Shown here one piece after another: positions 1 through 10,323 of a DNA stretch of 64,000 nucleotides. A model generated the notes under the pieces. That model was not told where the DNA came from. It saw nothing but the letters and a program-made list of their open reading frames with translations, and did no database searches. A program made the position numbers and the translations under genes. The stretch's first letter is position 1. Each line of letters begins with the position of its first letter. Source of the DNA: Thermodesulfobacteriota bacterium (lineage in GTDB: Bacteria; Desulfobacterota; DSM-4660; Desulfatiglandales; Desulfatiglandaceae); the NCBI GenBank assembly GCA_028278625.1, contig JANQDY010000233.1:1-64000 (forward strand), given 5' to 3'.

Positions 1-231
1 ATGTCAAAACAGGTCCCGGGCATGGATGTGCCCGACGCCCTGATCAAACGGCTGCGGGGTGCGGGCAAAGGGAAAGTCGCCGAAGAAGGGATCAAATTCG
101 CTCTGGAACAGATCGAGGAATTCAAGGAAATGGAAGGTGTGGCCGGCGTTCATCTCATGGCCATTGAATGGGAACACAAGGTGCCCGAAATTGCCGAACG
201 GGCGGGCGTTTTGCCAAGGCCCGTTCTATAA
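1..231 (+). CDS. MetF-type methylene-tetrahydrofolate reductase, C-terminal end (partial)
   Basis: The window opens inside this gene, so only its last 76 codons are present. They match the C-terminus of the complete MetF protein at 18525-19448: both have VPGMDVPD at the start of this stretch and AIEWE followed by KVPEI near the end. MetF reduces 5,10-methylene-THF to 5-methyl-THF, or the reverse in organisms that oxidise acetyl units through the Wood-Ljungdahl pathway. A strong hairpin terminator follows about 30 bases after the stop, so this is the last gene of an operon that begins outside the window. It is one of three MetF-like proteins in this segment. Family assignment is firm; whether it is the housekeeping enzyme cannot be judged from a fragment. 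Confidence 0.85.
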   Translation: MSKQVPGMDVPDALIKRLRGAGKGKVAEEGIKFALEQIEEFKEMEGVAGVHLMAIEWEHKVPEIAERAGVLPRPVL

Positions 232-261
232 GCCAAGCCTTACCAGCAAACGCTACCGGAG

Positions 262-301
262 AACCCGGAAGAGGCCGCTCACGCTCTCTTTCGGGTTTTT
301 T
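262..301 (+). terminator. Rho-independent terminator after the first metF-like gene
   Basis: AACCCGGAAGAG (262-273) pairs with CTCTTTCGGGTT (286-297) across a 12-base loop, with a single G-T wobble. A run of six T (296-301) follows the stem. It separates the metF operon from the signalling operon that starts just downstream. Confidence 0.85.
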
Positions 302-302
302 C

Positions 303-330
303 TTGAATTCAATCCATTATTTTTTATAAT
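303..330 (+). promoter_or_regulatory. Sigma70-type promoter of the signalling operon
   Basis: TTGAAT (303-308), a 16-base spacer and a perfect TATAAT (325-330) lie directly after the terminator and 36 bases before the ATG at 367. It would drive the small protein and the three signalling genes up to 5456. Confidence 0.65.
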
Positions 331-366
331 AGCGCACCGCTCAGACTTCTTTGACGGGAACAACGG

Positions 367-615
367 ATGATCATCAAAACAACCAATGGCAAGTCCTTCG
401 ATACCGGCCGGGACCTGACAGCCCCTGAGAGACATATTCTGCAGAAGCTCTTTGCGTGGGAAGCCATGGCGGAAAGTGTCTCCCAATTCAGAGATAAAAG
501 GAAAAAAGCCCTTCTGGATGGTTGGAACGGTTCGGGACCCGTCACCGGGGGTCAGGCCTTTAAGACCATTTGCAGGGATATGGAAAAAAAAGTGGCGGCG
601 AGGGTGGGGGCATAG
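367..615 (+). CDS. Small conserved-looking hypothetical protein, 82 aa
   Basis: Charged, soluble 82-residue protein with no signal peptide or membrane segment. It begins MIIKTTNGKSFDTGRD and its middle is rich in aromatic and basic residues (LFAWEAMAES, RDKRKKALLDGW). No recognisable catalytic motif or family. It is the first gene after the promoter at 303-330 and lies 32 bases before the histidine kinase gene, so it is probably cotranscribed with the signalling genes. The coding call rests on length, promoter and operon position. Confidence 0.6.
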   Translation: MIIKTTNGKSFDTGRDLTAPERHILQKLFAWEAMAESVSQFRDKRKKALLDGWNGSGPVTGGQAFKTICRDMEKKVAARVGA

Positions 616-647
616 CCCGAAGAAAGAGGAGAACAGGTTAAGGGCCA

Positions 648-2585
648 ATGGATTTCAGACTCCCAACCCTTTCTAAAACGTCCGAAAAGACGGCTGATCC
701 GGGCACAAAGACGCCCCGTTTTCCCATATTGAACGCGGCGATCGTCGGCGGGGGGAACGCCTGCCTGGAAATCCTGAAACAGTACCGGGAAGGACAGCTT
801 CAACCCATGAATATCGAAATCATTGGCGTCTCAAGCCCTGATCGCCACGCCGAAGGCTTTCGCTGTGCCAAAGAGATGGGGATTTTTACCACGGCCGACT
901 ACAAGGATCTCTATGCCCTTGATGGGCTCAACATGATCATTGAGCTGACAGGATCCGATGAAATCGCAAAAGACCTGCTTCAAACCAAACCCGGAAACAT
1001 CGCCCTTTTAGATCACAAGACCGCCCGCATGCTCTGGATCGCCGAGGCCCACCTGAGGGAGGAAGAAAGAACCCGGCAGCACACCCAGACGATCCTCGAT
1101 TCCCTCCCCTACCGCCTCATGGTCGTCAATGAAGACATGACCATCAGCATGGTTAACAAGACGTTTCTCAAAGAGAACAATCTTGCCTATGAAGAAGCTC
1201 TCAGAAAGAAGTGCTATAAGGTCCGCTATAAGCGCCAGTGGCCCTGCTATGAGATGGGGGAGCGCTGTTATCTGAAGGAAGTCAAAAAAACGGGCAAAAC
1301 CGTCAGCACCATTCTTGAAGTCAAAACCGAGGATGGAGAGAGCCGTTTCGACACCATCACGGTTGCCCCCATCTTTGATGATGACGGCAACATCGTGCAG
1401 GTCCTTGAAGCAGCCCGTGATATTACCGACAGAATCAGACTTCAACGGGAAATCCAGAAATCGAAACTCTTTTTTCAGAACGTCATCAGAAGTTCCGTTG
1501 ATGGGATCGTGGTGGTAGACACCAAAGGCCGTGTCCTTATTTTCAACGAAGGGATGGAGCGATTGACGGGATATACCGCCAAGGAGATTATGGACATCGG
1601 CCATCTCAGCGCCTTCTACGACATTGACACGGCCAGGGAAAACATGCGGAAAATGCGCAGCGATGAGTATGGCCCCGTGGGCAAACTGAATCCCACCACC
1701 ATGACCATTCGCACCAAATCGGGTGAAGAAATTCCTGTTTCCCTTTCCGCTTCCATCATCAGAAGCGAGGGAAAGGAGATCGGCAGCGTCGGCGCTTTCA
1801 CCGATATCCGGGAAATTCTTCAAATGAGAAAGGAACTGGAGGAAGCCCACCTTCAACTGGTGCAATCGGACAAAATCGCCGCTGTTGGCCGAATGGCCGC
1901 TGGCGTTGCTCACGAAATCAACAATCCCCTGGCCGGTGTACTGATTTACGCGGAATTGCTTCAAGAAAGCCTTAAGGATCATCCGGAACAGGCGGAGGAT
2001 GTCCGGGAAATCATCAAACAAACCCTCAGGTGCAAAAAGATCGTTTCCGAACTTCTTGAATTCAGCCGGCAATCCATCGGCAAGGAATCCAGCTTCGAAT
2101 TAAAAAGGCTCATAGACAGTTGCCTGAATCTGCTCTTAAAACAGGCTTCTTTCCAGAATATTCGCATCATTGAAGATATTGAACCCCACATGCCCATCAT
2201 GGTGGGAGACATGGGGCAACTGCAGCAGGTCTTTACCAACCTTTTTATCAATGCATCCGATGCCATGGAGGGTTTGGGAGAGATCAGCGTCAAAGCCCGG
2301 TATCTTTCCGACAAATCCAAATTCATGATTCGCGTTTCCGACCAAGGCCCCGGCATCCCCGAAGAAATGCGGGACAAGATTTTTGATATTTTCTACACCA
2401 CCAAACCGGTGGGAAAAGGGACGGGTCTGGGTCTCAGTATTTCCCAGAACATTATCAACCTTCATGGCGGCAGCATTCGATTCGAGTGTCCCCCGGGTGG
2501 AGGAACCACTTTCATTATCGAGCTGCCCCTTGAATCCACTGAAACCATCGCGGAAGAACCCCTTTTTATTGGATTGGACGAATAA
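648..2585 (+). CDS. Sensor histidine kinase with N-terminal Rossmann-like domain and PAS domains
   Basis: 645 aa, no membrane segments, so a cytoplasmic sensor. Residues about 27-130 form a nucleotide-binding-like Rossmann domain: AAIVGGGNAC (glycine-rich loop), then IEIIGVSS and LNMIIELTGSD strands, resembling NAD-binding domains of dehydrogenases. A PAS-like region (about 145-255) and a second PAS (about 268-390) follow. The dimerisation/phosphoacceptor region has AAGVAHEINNPLAG with His at about 422, and the ATPase domain has the N box (LFINASDAM) and G boxes (DQGPGIP, GTGLGLS). Its stop overlaps the start of the next gene (2585), so translation is coupled. NAD(P)H or CoA-type ligand sensing is inference from the fold. 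The kinase call is firm. Confidence 0.9.
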   Translation: MDFRLPTLSKTSEKTADPGTKTPRFPILNAAIVGGGNACLEILKQYREGQLQPMNIEIIGVSSPDRHAEGFRCAKEMGIFTTADYKDLYALDGLNMIIELTGSDEIAKDLLQTKPGNIALLDHKTARMLWIAEAHLREEERTRQHTQTILDSLPYRLMVVNEDMTISMVNKTFLKENNLAYEEALRKKCYKVRYKRQWPCYEMGERCYLKEVKKTGKTVSTILEVKTEDGESRFDTITVAPIFDDDGNIVQVLEAARDITDRIRLQREIQKSKLFFQNVIRSSVDGIVVVDTKGRVLIFNEGMERLTGYTAKEIMDIGHLSAFYDIDTARENMRKMRSDEYGPVGKLNPTTMTIRTKSGEEIPVSLSASIIRSEGKEIGSVGAFTDIREILQMRKELEEAHLQLVQSDKIAAVGRMAAGVAHEINNPLAGVLIYAELLQESLKDHPEQAEDVREIIKQTLRCKKIVSELLEFSRQSIGKESSFELKRLIDSCLNLLLKQASFQNIRIIEDIEPHMPIMVGDMGQLQQVFTNLFINASDAMEGLGEISVKARYLSDKSKFMIRVSDQGPGIPEEMRDKIFDIFYTTKPVGKGTGLGLSISQNIINLHGGSIRFECPPGGGTTFIIELPLESTETIAEEPLFIGLDE

Positions 2586-4063
2586 TGGCTGAAGAAACAA
2601 AGGTACTGGTTGTAGACGACGAAAAAGTGGTCCGGGACGGATGCCGGCGTGTGCTCACCGGAAGAGGGTATGATATCGCCACCGCTGAAAACGGGCTGGA
2701 AGCGCTTGAAATACTGGCGGCAGGGGAGATCGACATACTCCTTCTGGATCTCAAGATGCCCGCCATGAGCGGCGAGGAAGTTCTTGAAAAAATGCGTGAA
2801 TCCCATCCCCACATCCCCGTCATTGTCATTACTGGACATGGGACCGTGGATACGGCCGTGGAATGCATGAAAAAAGGGGCATACGATTTCATCACAAAAC
2901 CCTTTCAAATCGATCAGTTTCTGCTCACCGTCGAAAGGGCTGCGGACAAACGACGTCTGGAACTGAAGGCCAGGCAGTTTGAAACCGAGAACATTCGAAA
3001 TCTCTATGATCTCAATTTGGAGAAAAGCCGGCTTAAAACCATTATCAATTGCATGGCCAACGGTGTCATGGTCACCAACCGCAATCTGGAAGTGGTGCTC
3101 CATAACCCTGCCCTCATGCGGTTAATGGAGATTTCCGAAAAACCGAAGGGTCCCGTTCCCATTTCGGAGGTCATTAAAGATGAAGACCTCACGGACGCCC
3201 TCAAAAGCCTTCTGAACAACGAAACGACCGGAGAAGCCTCCATTTCCCAGGAGATTCGCACCAAGACCAATGCCCTTCGGGCACACTCGGCGCCGGCCAT
3301 TGATCCGGATCACGCCATCGCCGGTACGGTCACGGTCCTTGAAGATATAACGGCTTTTAAACAGCTGGATGAAATGAAGTCGGATTTTGTCAATATGGTG
3401 GCCCATGAGCTGAGGAGTCCTCTTGTGGCCATTCGACAGATCAACAGCGTTCTCCTGGAAGGCCTGGCCGGACCCCTGGAAGAAAAGCAGGAAGACTTCG
3501 TAAGAAGAGGCATGGCCAAAATCGATTCGCTCTTAAACCTCATCAATGATCTTCTGGATATCGCCAAACTGGAAGCGGGAAAGTATGTTCAGCACCAGGT
3601 ACCCACGGATATCGGGGAAATCATCACAGAGACGGTGGCCCTCATGGAACCGAGCGCCAGGGAACAGGGGATCGTTTTGAAGCATTTTCTGGAGAATTTG
3701 GCACCGGTTCAGGCGGATCCCAAGAGAATCGAAGAAATCTTCAACAATCTTATCAGTAACGCCATCAATTATTCGCCCGAAGGGGGCCGGGTGACGGTTT
3801 CGGCCAAGGGATTGGGTGACTATATGGAGATAAAGGTTGAAGATACCGGCGTCGGCATCACGGAGGAGGAATTGCCCAAGATTTTTGACAAGTTCTACCG
3901 TGTCAAGAATCCTAAAACCCGACAGGTCATCGGAACCGGATTGGGTTTGTCCATCGTCAAGGGGGTCGTTGAGGCCCACAACGGTTCCATCCAGGTGGAC
4001 AGCACCCCGGACAAGGGGACGACCTTTAAGATATTGCTCCCCGTCATAGAACCCGTGAAATAA
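2585..4063 (+). CDS. Receiver-PAS-histidine kinase hybrid
   Basis: 492 aa, soluble. An N-terminal receiver domain has the acidic pair in LVVDDE, the phosphoacceptor Asp at about 55 (LLLDLKMP) and the Lys in FITKPF. A coiled linker and a PAS domain (about 155-260) follow. The HisKA domain has NMVAHELRSPL with His at about 274, and the ATPase domain has DTGVGITEEELP and GTGLGLSIVKG. A receiver at the N-terminus of a kinase suggests it is controlled by the kinase encoded upstream and relays to the sigma54 activator downstream. Its ATG overlaps the stop of the upstream kinase gene. Confidence 0.9.
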   Translation: MAEETKVLVVDDEKVVRDGCRRVLTGRGYDIATAENGLEALEILAAGEIDILLLDLKMPAMSGEEVLEKMRESHPHIPVIVITGHGTVDTAVECMKKGAYDFITKPFQIDQFLLTVERAADKRRLELKARQFETENIRNLYDLNLEKSRLKTIINCMANGVMVTNRNLEVVLHNPALMRLMEISEKPKGPVPISEVIKDEDLTDALKSLLNNETTGEASISQEIRTKTNALRAHSAPAIDPDHAIAGTVTVLEDITAFKQLDEMKSDFVNMVAHELRSPLVAIRQINSVLLEGLAGPLEEKQEDFVRRGMAKIDSLLNLINDLLDIAKLEAGKYVQHQVPTDIGEIITETVALMEPSAREQGIVLKHFLENLAPVQADPKRIEEIFNNLISNAINYSPEGGRVTVSAKGLGDYMEIKVEDTGVGITEEELPKIFDKFYRVKNPKTRQVIGTGLGLSIVKGVVEAHNGSIQVDSTPDKGTTFKILLPVIEPVK

Positions 4064-4088
4064 AGGAAACCGTCAAAAAGAGCACTGA

Positions 4089-5456
4089 ATGGCCCGAAGA
4101 AAAGAGATGGGAAAAGCCCTGGTTGTGGATGATGAAGCGGTTGTTCGAAAGGGAATCTGCCGCGCTCTGGCCAACCGGGGCATTGAGGCGTTGGAAGCCG
4201 CCAATGGGAAAGAGGCGTTGGCCTTTCTGAACACACGCTCCTTCGATCTGGTGCTGTTGGATATCAAGATGGAAGACATGGACGGCATTCAAGTGCTTCA
4301 GCAAATTCGCCAGAATGATCCTGAAACCAATGTGGTCATGATCACTGGATATCCAACCATCGCCACGGCCGTCCATTGTACCAAACTGGGTGCCCTGGAC
4401 TATCTCACCAAGCCTTTCAGTCTGGACGATCTGGACGCGGCCCTTTCAAGGGCCAAGGTCCATCGAAAAAAGACCTTAAAAGACAACACACTTTTAGTCC
4501 AGACCGGCATTGAACAGAATTCACCGGAACACCTGATTGTGGGCCAAAGCCCGCCCATGAAAAGGATTTTCCAGAAAATCATGAAAGTTGCTCCCACTGA
4601 AAGCTCGGTGCTCATATCCGGGGAGAGCGGCACGGGTAAGGAACTGGTGGCCCGGGCCATTCACGCCAACAGCAACCGAAAGGATCAGAAATTCGTGGCG
4701 GTGGATTGTTCATCCCTGGTGGAAACCCTCCTTGAAAGTGAGCTGTTCGGCCATGTAAAGGGATCCTTTACCGGTGCCCACCAAACCAAGCACGGGCTCT
4801 TTGAGCTGGCCAATCACGGGACCTTCTTCTTTGATGAAATCGCCAACCTAAGCCTCAAGATTCAGGCCAAACTGCTCCGGGTCATACAGGAAAGGGAATT
4901 CATGAAAGTGGGGGACCAGCACCGCATACAGCTGGATGTCCGCATCATTGCCGCTTCCAACACACCCCTTTCAGCGGCCATCCAAAAGGGCACGTTCAGA
5001 GAGGATCTTTTCTACCGTCTGAGCGTGGTTCCGTTGGAACTGCCTCCCTTGAGACAGCGAAAAGAAGATATCCCCCTCTTGATCGAGTATTTTTTGAAGA
5101 AGCTGAGCCATAAGATCAAGAAACCGCCTCCGCAGATATCTTCGGAAGCGGTGGATATTCTGAAACAGTATCCCTGGCCGGGCAACGTCAGGGAGCTGGA
5201 ACATGCCATCGAAAGGATCCTTATCCTGGAAGACACGGATTTTATCAGAGAAAGAAATCTTCCCTCTTATATTATCCAGCAACAGGGAGATCCGCGGCTC
5301 TTCCAAGAGGAACCGATCACCTTGGAAGAGCTGGAAAAAAAGTACATCGCCTTTGTGCTCAAGAAGACGAAAGGAAAAAAGATCGAGGCGGCAAGAATCC
5401 TGGGCATCAATCGCAAGACCCTTTCCGCCAAGATCAACAAATACGGTTTGAAATAG
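4089..5456 (+). CDS. NtrC-family sigma54-dependent response regulator
   Basis: 455 aa. Receiver domain with Asp at about 58 ([10 protein letters not shown]) and FSLDDL after the Lys switch (LTKPF). The AAA+ domain has Walker A GESGTGKE (about residue 178), the sigma54-contacting loop GSFTGA (variant of GAFTGA), a DEI Walker B and the arginine-finger region [13 protein letters not shown]-terminal Fis-type helix-turn-helix reads [16 protein letters not shown]. It is the output protein of the three-gene signalling operon, so its targets should carry -24/-12 promoters. ATG at 4089 is used; an in-frame ATG at 4107 is possible. Confidence 0.93.
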   Translation: MARRKEMGKALVVDDEAVVRKGICRALANRGIEALEAANGKEALAFLNTRSFDLVLLDIKMEDMDGIQVLQQIRQNDPETNVVMITGYPTIATAVHCTKLGALDYLTKPFSLDDLDAALSRAKVHRKKTLKDNTLLVQTGIEQNSPEHLIVGQSPPMKRIFQKIMKVAPTESSVLISGESGTGKELVARAIHANSNRKDQKFVAVDCSSLVETLLESELFGHVKGSFTGAHQTKHGLFELANHGTFFFDEIANLSLKIQAKLLRVIQEREFMKVGDQHRIQLDVRIIAASNTPLSAAIQKGTFREDLFYRLSVVPLELPPLRQRKEDIPLLIEYFLKKLSHKIKKPPPQISSEAVDILKQYPWPGNVRELEHAIERILILEDTDFIRERNLPSYIIQQQGDPRLFQEEPITLEELEKKYIAFVLKKTKGKKIEAARILGINRKTLSAKINKYGLK

Positions 5457-5474
5457 GCCCTGGAGGGCTCCCCA

Positions 5475-7895
5475 TCATCCGTTGGCCGCCAGGGGTGCGC
5501 ACGCCATCCAGTCGACCAGGGCCTCGCTCAGGGCCTCATCGATTCGCTCAACCAGGACAATATTCAGATCATTTAAGACCTCATCGGGCAGATCTTCCAG
5601 ATCCTTTTCATTCCGTTTGGGCAGAATCACCGTTTTGAGTCCCGCCCGGTGGGCCGCCAGAACCTTCATCTTGATGCCGCCCACGGGCAAAACACGTCCC
5701 CTGAGCGTTACCTCCCCGGTCATTCCCACGTCACTTCGAACGGGCCTGGCACTATAGAGGCTTGCCACCGCCATTACCAGTGCCAGCCCGGCGGAAGGTC
5801 CGTCCTTTGGAATGGCGCCGGCCGGCACATGCACATGTACGTCCGTCTGTGCAAAGATCCGGGGATCAAAGCCGAGATCCCGGGCTTTGGAGCGAACATA
5901 GCTGTGGGCGATCTGAGCACTCTCCCGCATGACGTCACCCAAATGACCCGTAAGCGTCAGCATCCCCTTCCCTTTCATATGGGTCGCTTCAATGAACAGG
6001 ATGTCTCCGCCGACGGCGGTCACTGCCAGGCCCGTTGCGATTCCAGGGACTTCGATGATTTCACAGCATTCCGACTCAAATTTTTCTTTTTTCAGATGGG
6101 CGCGAACCAGTTCGGGGGTCACGGTAATGGCCTCGTTTCCTCCGGCAGCCACTTCAACGGCGACTTTACGGCATATGGTGCCGATCTCCCTTTCAAGGTT
6201 TCGAACGCCGGCTTCCCGTGTGTAGTCCTGAACCACCTTCTGAAGGGCTTTGCGCGTAAAAACGATCTCCTCTTCCCGAAGGCCGTTTTGAACCACCTGG
6301 CGGGGAACCAGGTATCGCTCGGCAATATGGATCTTTTCGTATTCGGTATAGCCGTCCAGATGGATGACTTCCATGCGATCGCGCAACGGGGCCGGTATGG
6401 TCTCCAGTTGATTGGCCGTGGCAATGAAAATAACATCGCTCAAATCGAAATCCACATCCAGGTAGTGATCCCTGAAAGCATTGTTCTGGGCCGGATCCAG
6501 CACCTCCAACAGGGCGCTGCTGGGATCCCCCCGCCAGTCGCTTCCCACTTTGTCCACTTCGTCCAGCATGAAGACCGGATTTCTGGTTCCCGCCCGCTTA
6601 AGGGCCTGAATAATGCGTCCCGGCATGGCCCCTATGTAAGTGCGCCGGTGCCCCCGTATCTCGGCTTCATCACGCATGCCCCCCAGGCTCATGCGGGTAA
6701 AACGGCGATTCAATGAACGGGCGATGCTCTGCCCCAGACTGGTCTTGCCGACCCCCGGGGGACCCACGAAACAGAGAATCGCTCCGTTGGATTCGAGAGG
6801 CGGCACATCCGTCTTTTCGGAGATTTTGATTCGTCTTTCCATCAACAATTTTCGGACCGCCAGGTATTCAATGATTCTCTCTTTTACTTCGAGCAGATCG
6901 TAATGATCCTCATTTAGAATTTCCCAGGCGGAATCGATATCCATCTGGTCTTTGCTCCGCTCATTCCAGGGCAGTTCCAGCATCCAGTCCAGATAGGTCT
7001 TTATCACCGTAAATTCCGGTGACTGGGGACTCATATGACCCATTCGGGCCAGTTCCCGCAGGGCCTCTTTTTTGGCTTCATCGGGAAGCGCAGCCTTTGC
7101 CAGTCTCTCCCCGTATTCATCGGTCGGGGAACCACCCGGCTTCTGCTCTTCGCCGAGCTCTTTTTTGATGGCCTTGAGCTGCTGTCTCAGGTAGTAGTGG
7201 CGCTGCGCTTTGTCCATTTCCTCCCGGGCCTCGGTCTCGATTTTTTTGCCCAGGGTCAATACCTCTTTTTCATGGGAGAGATGGGATATGAGCAGCTGCA
7301 TCTTCTCCATTACGCTGTCCTGCTCCAAAAGTTCCTGTTCTTTCTCAAGCGCCATGCCGGCGCCACTGGAGATAAGATACACCAGTTGCCGGGGATCCTG
7401 AATCTGATCCAGAAAAAGGGACACTTCCTTGGGAAACCGGCTGGAGAGGTCGGAGACCTCCTTGGCCAGACCGCGCAGACTCCGAACCGTGGCATCCATT
7501 TCCACACCTGTATCAATGATGTCTTTTTGGAGTTGGATGCGCGCTTTCAAATAGGGGTCTTCCTGGATCCACTCAGCGATTTCGAACCGTTCGATGCCTC
7601 GAACGATGACCCTGAGCGTACCTTTGAAATCGTGAAAAACCTGCTCAATCTTGGCAACCGTTCCGATATTGAGCACTTGGTCGGGCTTTGGCTCATCAAT
7701 GGTTCCGTCTTTTGAAGTGACCAAACCGATCAGTCCCTCATTCTGGTAGACTTCTTCTACCATTTTGACGGATCTTGACACCCCCACCATGAGGGTCAAA
7801 ACTGAAAGGGGATAGGCCACGGTATATCTTAAGGGCAATATGGGAAGCTCGCGCGGAATATCGATTCCGCGGTCACTGTCGGATTTCTGGGACAT
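5475..7895 (-). CDS. lon: ATP-dependent protease Lon
   Basis: 806 aa, the normal length for bacterial Lon. The N-terminal substrate-binding domain begins at [13 protein letters not shown]. The AAA+ module has Walker [10 protein letters not shown] and sensor/arginine regions. The C-terminal protease domain has the Ser-Lys dyad: Ser at about 701 (KDGPSAGLA) and Lys at about 744 (GGIKMK). Lon degrades misfolded and regulatory proteins in the cytoplasm. A GGAGGG ribosome-binding site precedes the ATG. The gene converges on the sigma54 activator with only 18 bases between stops. A promoter candidate lies at 8000-8027. Confidence 0.96.
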   Translation of the reverse strand: MSQKSDSDRGIDIPRELPILPLRYTVAYPLSVLTLMVGVSRSVKMVEEVYQNEGLIGLVTSKDGTIDEPKPDQVLNIGTVAKIEQVFHDFKGTLRVIVRGIERFEIAEWIQEDPYLKARIQLQKDIIDTGVEMDATVRSLRGLAKEVSDLSSRFPKEVSLFLDQIQDPRQLVYLISSGAGMALEKEQELLEQDSVMEKMQLLISHLSHEKEVLTLGKKIETEAREEMDKAQRHYYLRQQLKAIKKELGEEQKPGGSPTDEYGERLAKAALPDEAKKEALRELARMGHMSPQSPEFTVIKTYLDWMLELPWNERSKDQMDIDSAWEILNEDHYDLLEVKERIIEYLAVRKLLMERRIKISEKTDVPPLESNGAILCFVGPPGVGKTSLGQSIARSLNRRFTRMSLGGMRDEAEIRGHRRTYIGAMPGRIIQALKRAGTRNPVFMLDEVDKVGSDWRGDPSSALLEVLDPAQNNAFRDHYLDVDFDLSDVIFIATANQLETIPAPLRDRMEVIHLDGYTEYEKIHIAERYLVPRQVVQNGLREEEIVFTRKALQKVVQDYTREAGVRNLEREIGTICRKVAVEVAAGGNEAITVTPELVRAHLKKEKFESECCEIIEVPGIATGLAVTAVGGDILFIEATHMKGKGMLTLTGHLGDVMRESAQIAHSYVRSKARDLGFDPRIFAQTDVHVHVPAGAIPKDGPSAGLALVMAVASLYSARPVRSDVGMTGEVTLRGRVLPVGGIKMKVLAAHRAGLKTVILPKRNEKDLEDLPDEVLNDLNIVLVERIDEALSEALVDWMACAPLAANG

Positions 7896-7999
7896 GATTT
7901 CGATCCCTCCTTATCATGTGTTCAAAAGAAAGCCTGAAAGACCATCTCGATAATGCCAACTATCAATCATGTTATTTTTTTTGGATATTAACGTTAAGT

Positions 8000-8027
8000 A
8001 ATATAACGCGGCATAACCGTTTGTAAA
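8000..8027 (-). promoter_or_regulatory. Candidate sigma70 promoter of lon
   Basis: Read on the minus strand: TTTACA (8022-8027), 16-base spacer, TATATT (8000-8005), about 105 bases before the lon start. The remainder of the 310-base gap 7896-8206 shows no ORF and no CIRCE-like repeat. Confidence 0.5.
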
Positions 8028-8206
8028 GGGCGGATCTGTTTAAGTGTCTGCCCAAGGCAAAAGTGAGCGTCAATATTCGAAAGGTGTTTTTGCGTATATG
8101 GCGTTAGAAAAGAACGTTTGACCGGATGGAATCCTTGGGACGAATGATATTTGGTCATGTCCCTTTTTTTGTGACGTGGAAGTTTATTTGGAACCCTAAT
8201 GGGGAC

Positions 8207-9928
8207 TCACCGGGGCCGTGACGGTTCGGGACGCCGCATCAGGTGAAAGCTGTAGCCCAAGGGTGCCCCCCCCTCCCAGGAAAAATTGCCGTCGATCACT
8301 TCGCCACCGGATGAGAGCCACATCTTGCCTTTTCCCTTATCCCCGAATTGGAACTCACATTTTTGCCCTTCCGTGATTTCCCCCTGTGTGAGCGCCTGTT
8401 CTCCTTCAACAACGCCTTCGATGTCAAGTGTCATTGATCCGCTCACCTGTGAACCCGCCTGAACCAGTTGGGCCCCTGTGACCGAAGCCCCGATGATCCG
8501 GGGGTAATCAGGCCGGTTCACCACGACCCAGGAGCCGGTGTAGGTTTCATTGGGCCCGCAGCCAGGCCCCTCTTCAGGATACTTCAGCCGGCCTCCTAAA
8601 CCGCGCCGGACACTGAGCTTAAACCGGTTCCCGATCCCCTCGTTCTCCCTTATCTGATTGTCTCCGATTTCATAGAGGCCATCATCCTTCTTTTGTGGAA
8701 GTGACTGATAGGCAGTATTCACATCCTTTGATTGAAGGAGATCATTGAATAATGCGTGAGCTATTTTATAGGAGAACATCAAGTGGGTTTTGCCCGTAAA
8801 GCCGTAAACAACCCCGGCCCCCTTGCTCAGGAATGCCTCGGCCATGCCGTCCAGATAGAAACCGAAACAGGTACTCAAATAGACGATACTGTTGGGAAAA
8901 GTCCCCTGCAACCCTGAAATATAAGTATTCGTTACCACGAAATAATCCCACCGGTTTCGCCTGAAACCTCTGTAGACGACCAACCCGTGCGGCTGGCTTA
9001 TGAGATGCTTTTCATACTTCTTCATGCTGCGCTCGGTCGCTTTTTCGCCGGTCATGAAAGCAATCTGCCTGCGCCCATTCTGCCCGCCGTGGGCTTGGAT
9101 CACGATCGTCCCATAGTTTTTAAGGCCGTCGAGAGATGCGACACTACACTGCGCTCCCTCCAAATAGCGGACCTTGAAAATGGGGCATCTCGATTCCTTG
9201 AAGAGCCTGCCAAGGCCCAAGTCCTCGTGGGCATTCCAAATGAGGACTTTGGTGTTACCGACCACTGCGGCACGGCGCGTCGGGGATTCCTCCGCGAATG
9301 CCAGATGCTGCGGGAGCAACCCCAAAATCTCTTGCAGCACATTTCGGCGTTTATAGGATGATATAAGAGGCCCGTGGGCACCCAGTTTGTCATCTCTCAT
9401 CAGGTAAAGCCCGCCGCCCACGCCACATTTGTATTCGATCCAAATATTCACACCGTCGCCATCAATACCTGCGTCGGATACACTCTCCAGGCGTCTCAAA
9501 GCTGACACGGTTTCCTGACGGGCCTTTAAGGAATCCCCAAAACGCGCAGATTTTGCGCCCCAAATACTTGCCGCCGTTGCCTGACCGTTGAACACGGACG
9601 CAATATCTCTCGGGCTCAGTCCACCTTTGATTGTGGAAGATGTTGCCTTTTGGGGGCCTTTTTCGGGAATCGCTTTTTCCGTCGGCGGTGGCTTCTCCTT
9701 TTGGAACAAGGGTTCATATTCACTGTCGAAACCGCTTTCACGGCGCCTATCCCCCTTTTTGGCACCGCTCCCCGATCCCGTAATCGGCTCCCATTGGCTT
9801 TCAGACTGTGATTGGGCCCAGACCCTTTCTGAAACCCATACAACGGAAAGAACTGCCAACAGGAGAATAATGCATAACCCATGATTTACATAACACGCTT
9901 TTCGCCAAACAGACCTTGACCGTTTCAT
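8207..9928 (-). CDS. Exported caspase-fold (clan CD, CHAT/gingipain-like) protein
   Basis: 573 aa. The N-terminus is a signal peptide: basic MKRSRSVWRK, a hydrophobic core (LCIILLLAVLSVVWV) and a cleavage-like VWA-Q site. A low-complexity linker (about 40-100) follows. The middle (about 220-395) has the clan CD layout: a strand ending in His at about 280 (GTIVIQAHGG) and a strand ending in Cys at about 354 (SIVYLSTCFG), the usual His-Cys dyad. The C-terminal 100 residues look like a beta-rich domain with glycine turns. It would act in the periplasm or outside the cell. No operon partner is visible. Peptidase activity and substrate are inferred from the dyad only. Confidence 0.6.
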   Translation of the reverse strand: MKRSRSVWRKACYVNHGLCIILLLAVLSVVWVSERVWAQSQSESQWEPITGSGSGAKKGDRRRESGFDSEYEPLFQKEKPPPTEKAIPEKGPQKATSSTIKGGLSPRDIASVFNGQATAASIWGAKSARFGDSLKARQETVSALRRLESVSDAGIDGDGVNIWIEYKCGVGGGLYLMRDDKLGAHGPLISSYKRRNVLQEILGLLPQHLAFAEESPTRRAAVVGNTKVLIWNAHEDLGLGRLFKESRCPIFKVRYLEGAQCSVASLDGLKNYGTIVIQAHGGQNGRRQIAFMTGEKATERSMKKYEKHLISQPHGLVVYRGFRRNRWDYFVVTNTYISGLQGTFPNSIVYLSTCFGFYLDGMAEAFLSKGAGVVYGFTGKTHLMFSYKIAHALFNDLLQSKDVNTAYQSLPQKKDDGLYEIGDNQIRENEGIGNRFKLSVRRGLGGRLKYPEEGPGCGPNETYTGSWVVVNRPDYPRIIGASVTGAQLVQAGSQVSGSMTLDIEGVVEGEQALTQGEITEGQKCEFQFGDKGKGKMWLSSGGEVIDGNFSWEGGAPLGYSFHLMRRPEPSRPR

Positions 9929-10323
9929 GCCGCAACCTCTCTGGTCATCCCCTGAGGGTAAAGATGATCTTATGTTGTTCCGAACCTAAAGACAGGCCAT
10001 TTAAGGTAAGTGTTTCCATTGGCATCTGAACTCCAATAAGGTTCCTTTTTATCATTGAAGTCAAACGGCGCGAAGAGAAAAGGAAATCGGGTAGAATCTA
10101 GAACTTACATAAACATTGTGGCGCCTGTCAAGATTCAATATCATCATATTGATCCAATACCTTTAAACAACGAAAACCTTGCTATTTTGCGCAATAGATA
10201 TTACAGTAAGGGTTAAGTGATTGTCATTTATTGTTAAATATGAAATCTTGTGAAAGCATGCCGCAACCTGAAATCCGATGCTGTTTGGACGTAGTTTCTG
10301 AACGAACATGGGGGTAATCGAAC
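9929..10323. other. 395-base A+T-rich intergenic region between divergent genes
   Basis: No convincing ORF. It must hold the promoters of the exported caspase-fold gene (minus) and the globin-PsiE gene (plus). The imperfect dyad CTATTTTGCGCAATAG (10182-10197) is a possible operator. No clear -35/-10 pair was found on the plus strand. Confidence 0.4.

Noticed and set aside
1008..2072. 354-codon open frame on the minus strand inside the histidine kinase gene
   Set aside because: Antisense shadow of a kinase with clear motifs; composition typical of mirrored coding sequence and no family resemblance.
5649..6716. 355-codon plus-strand frame opposite lon
   Set aside because: Shadow of the highly conserved Lon ATPase/protease region.
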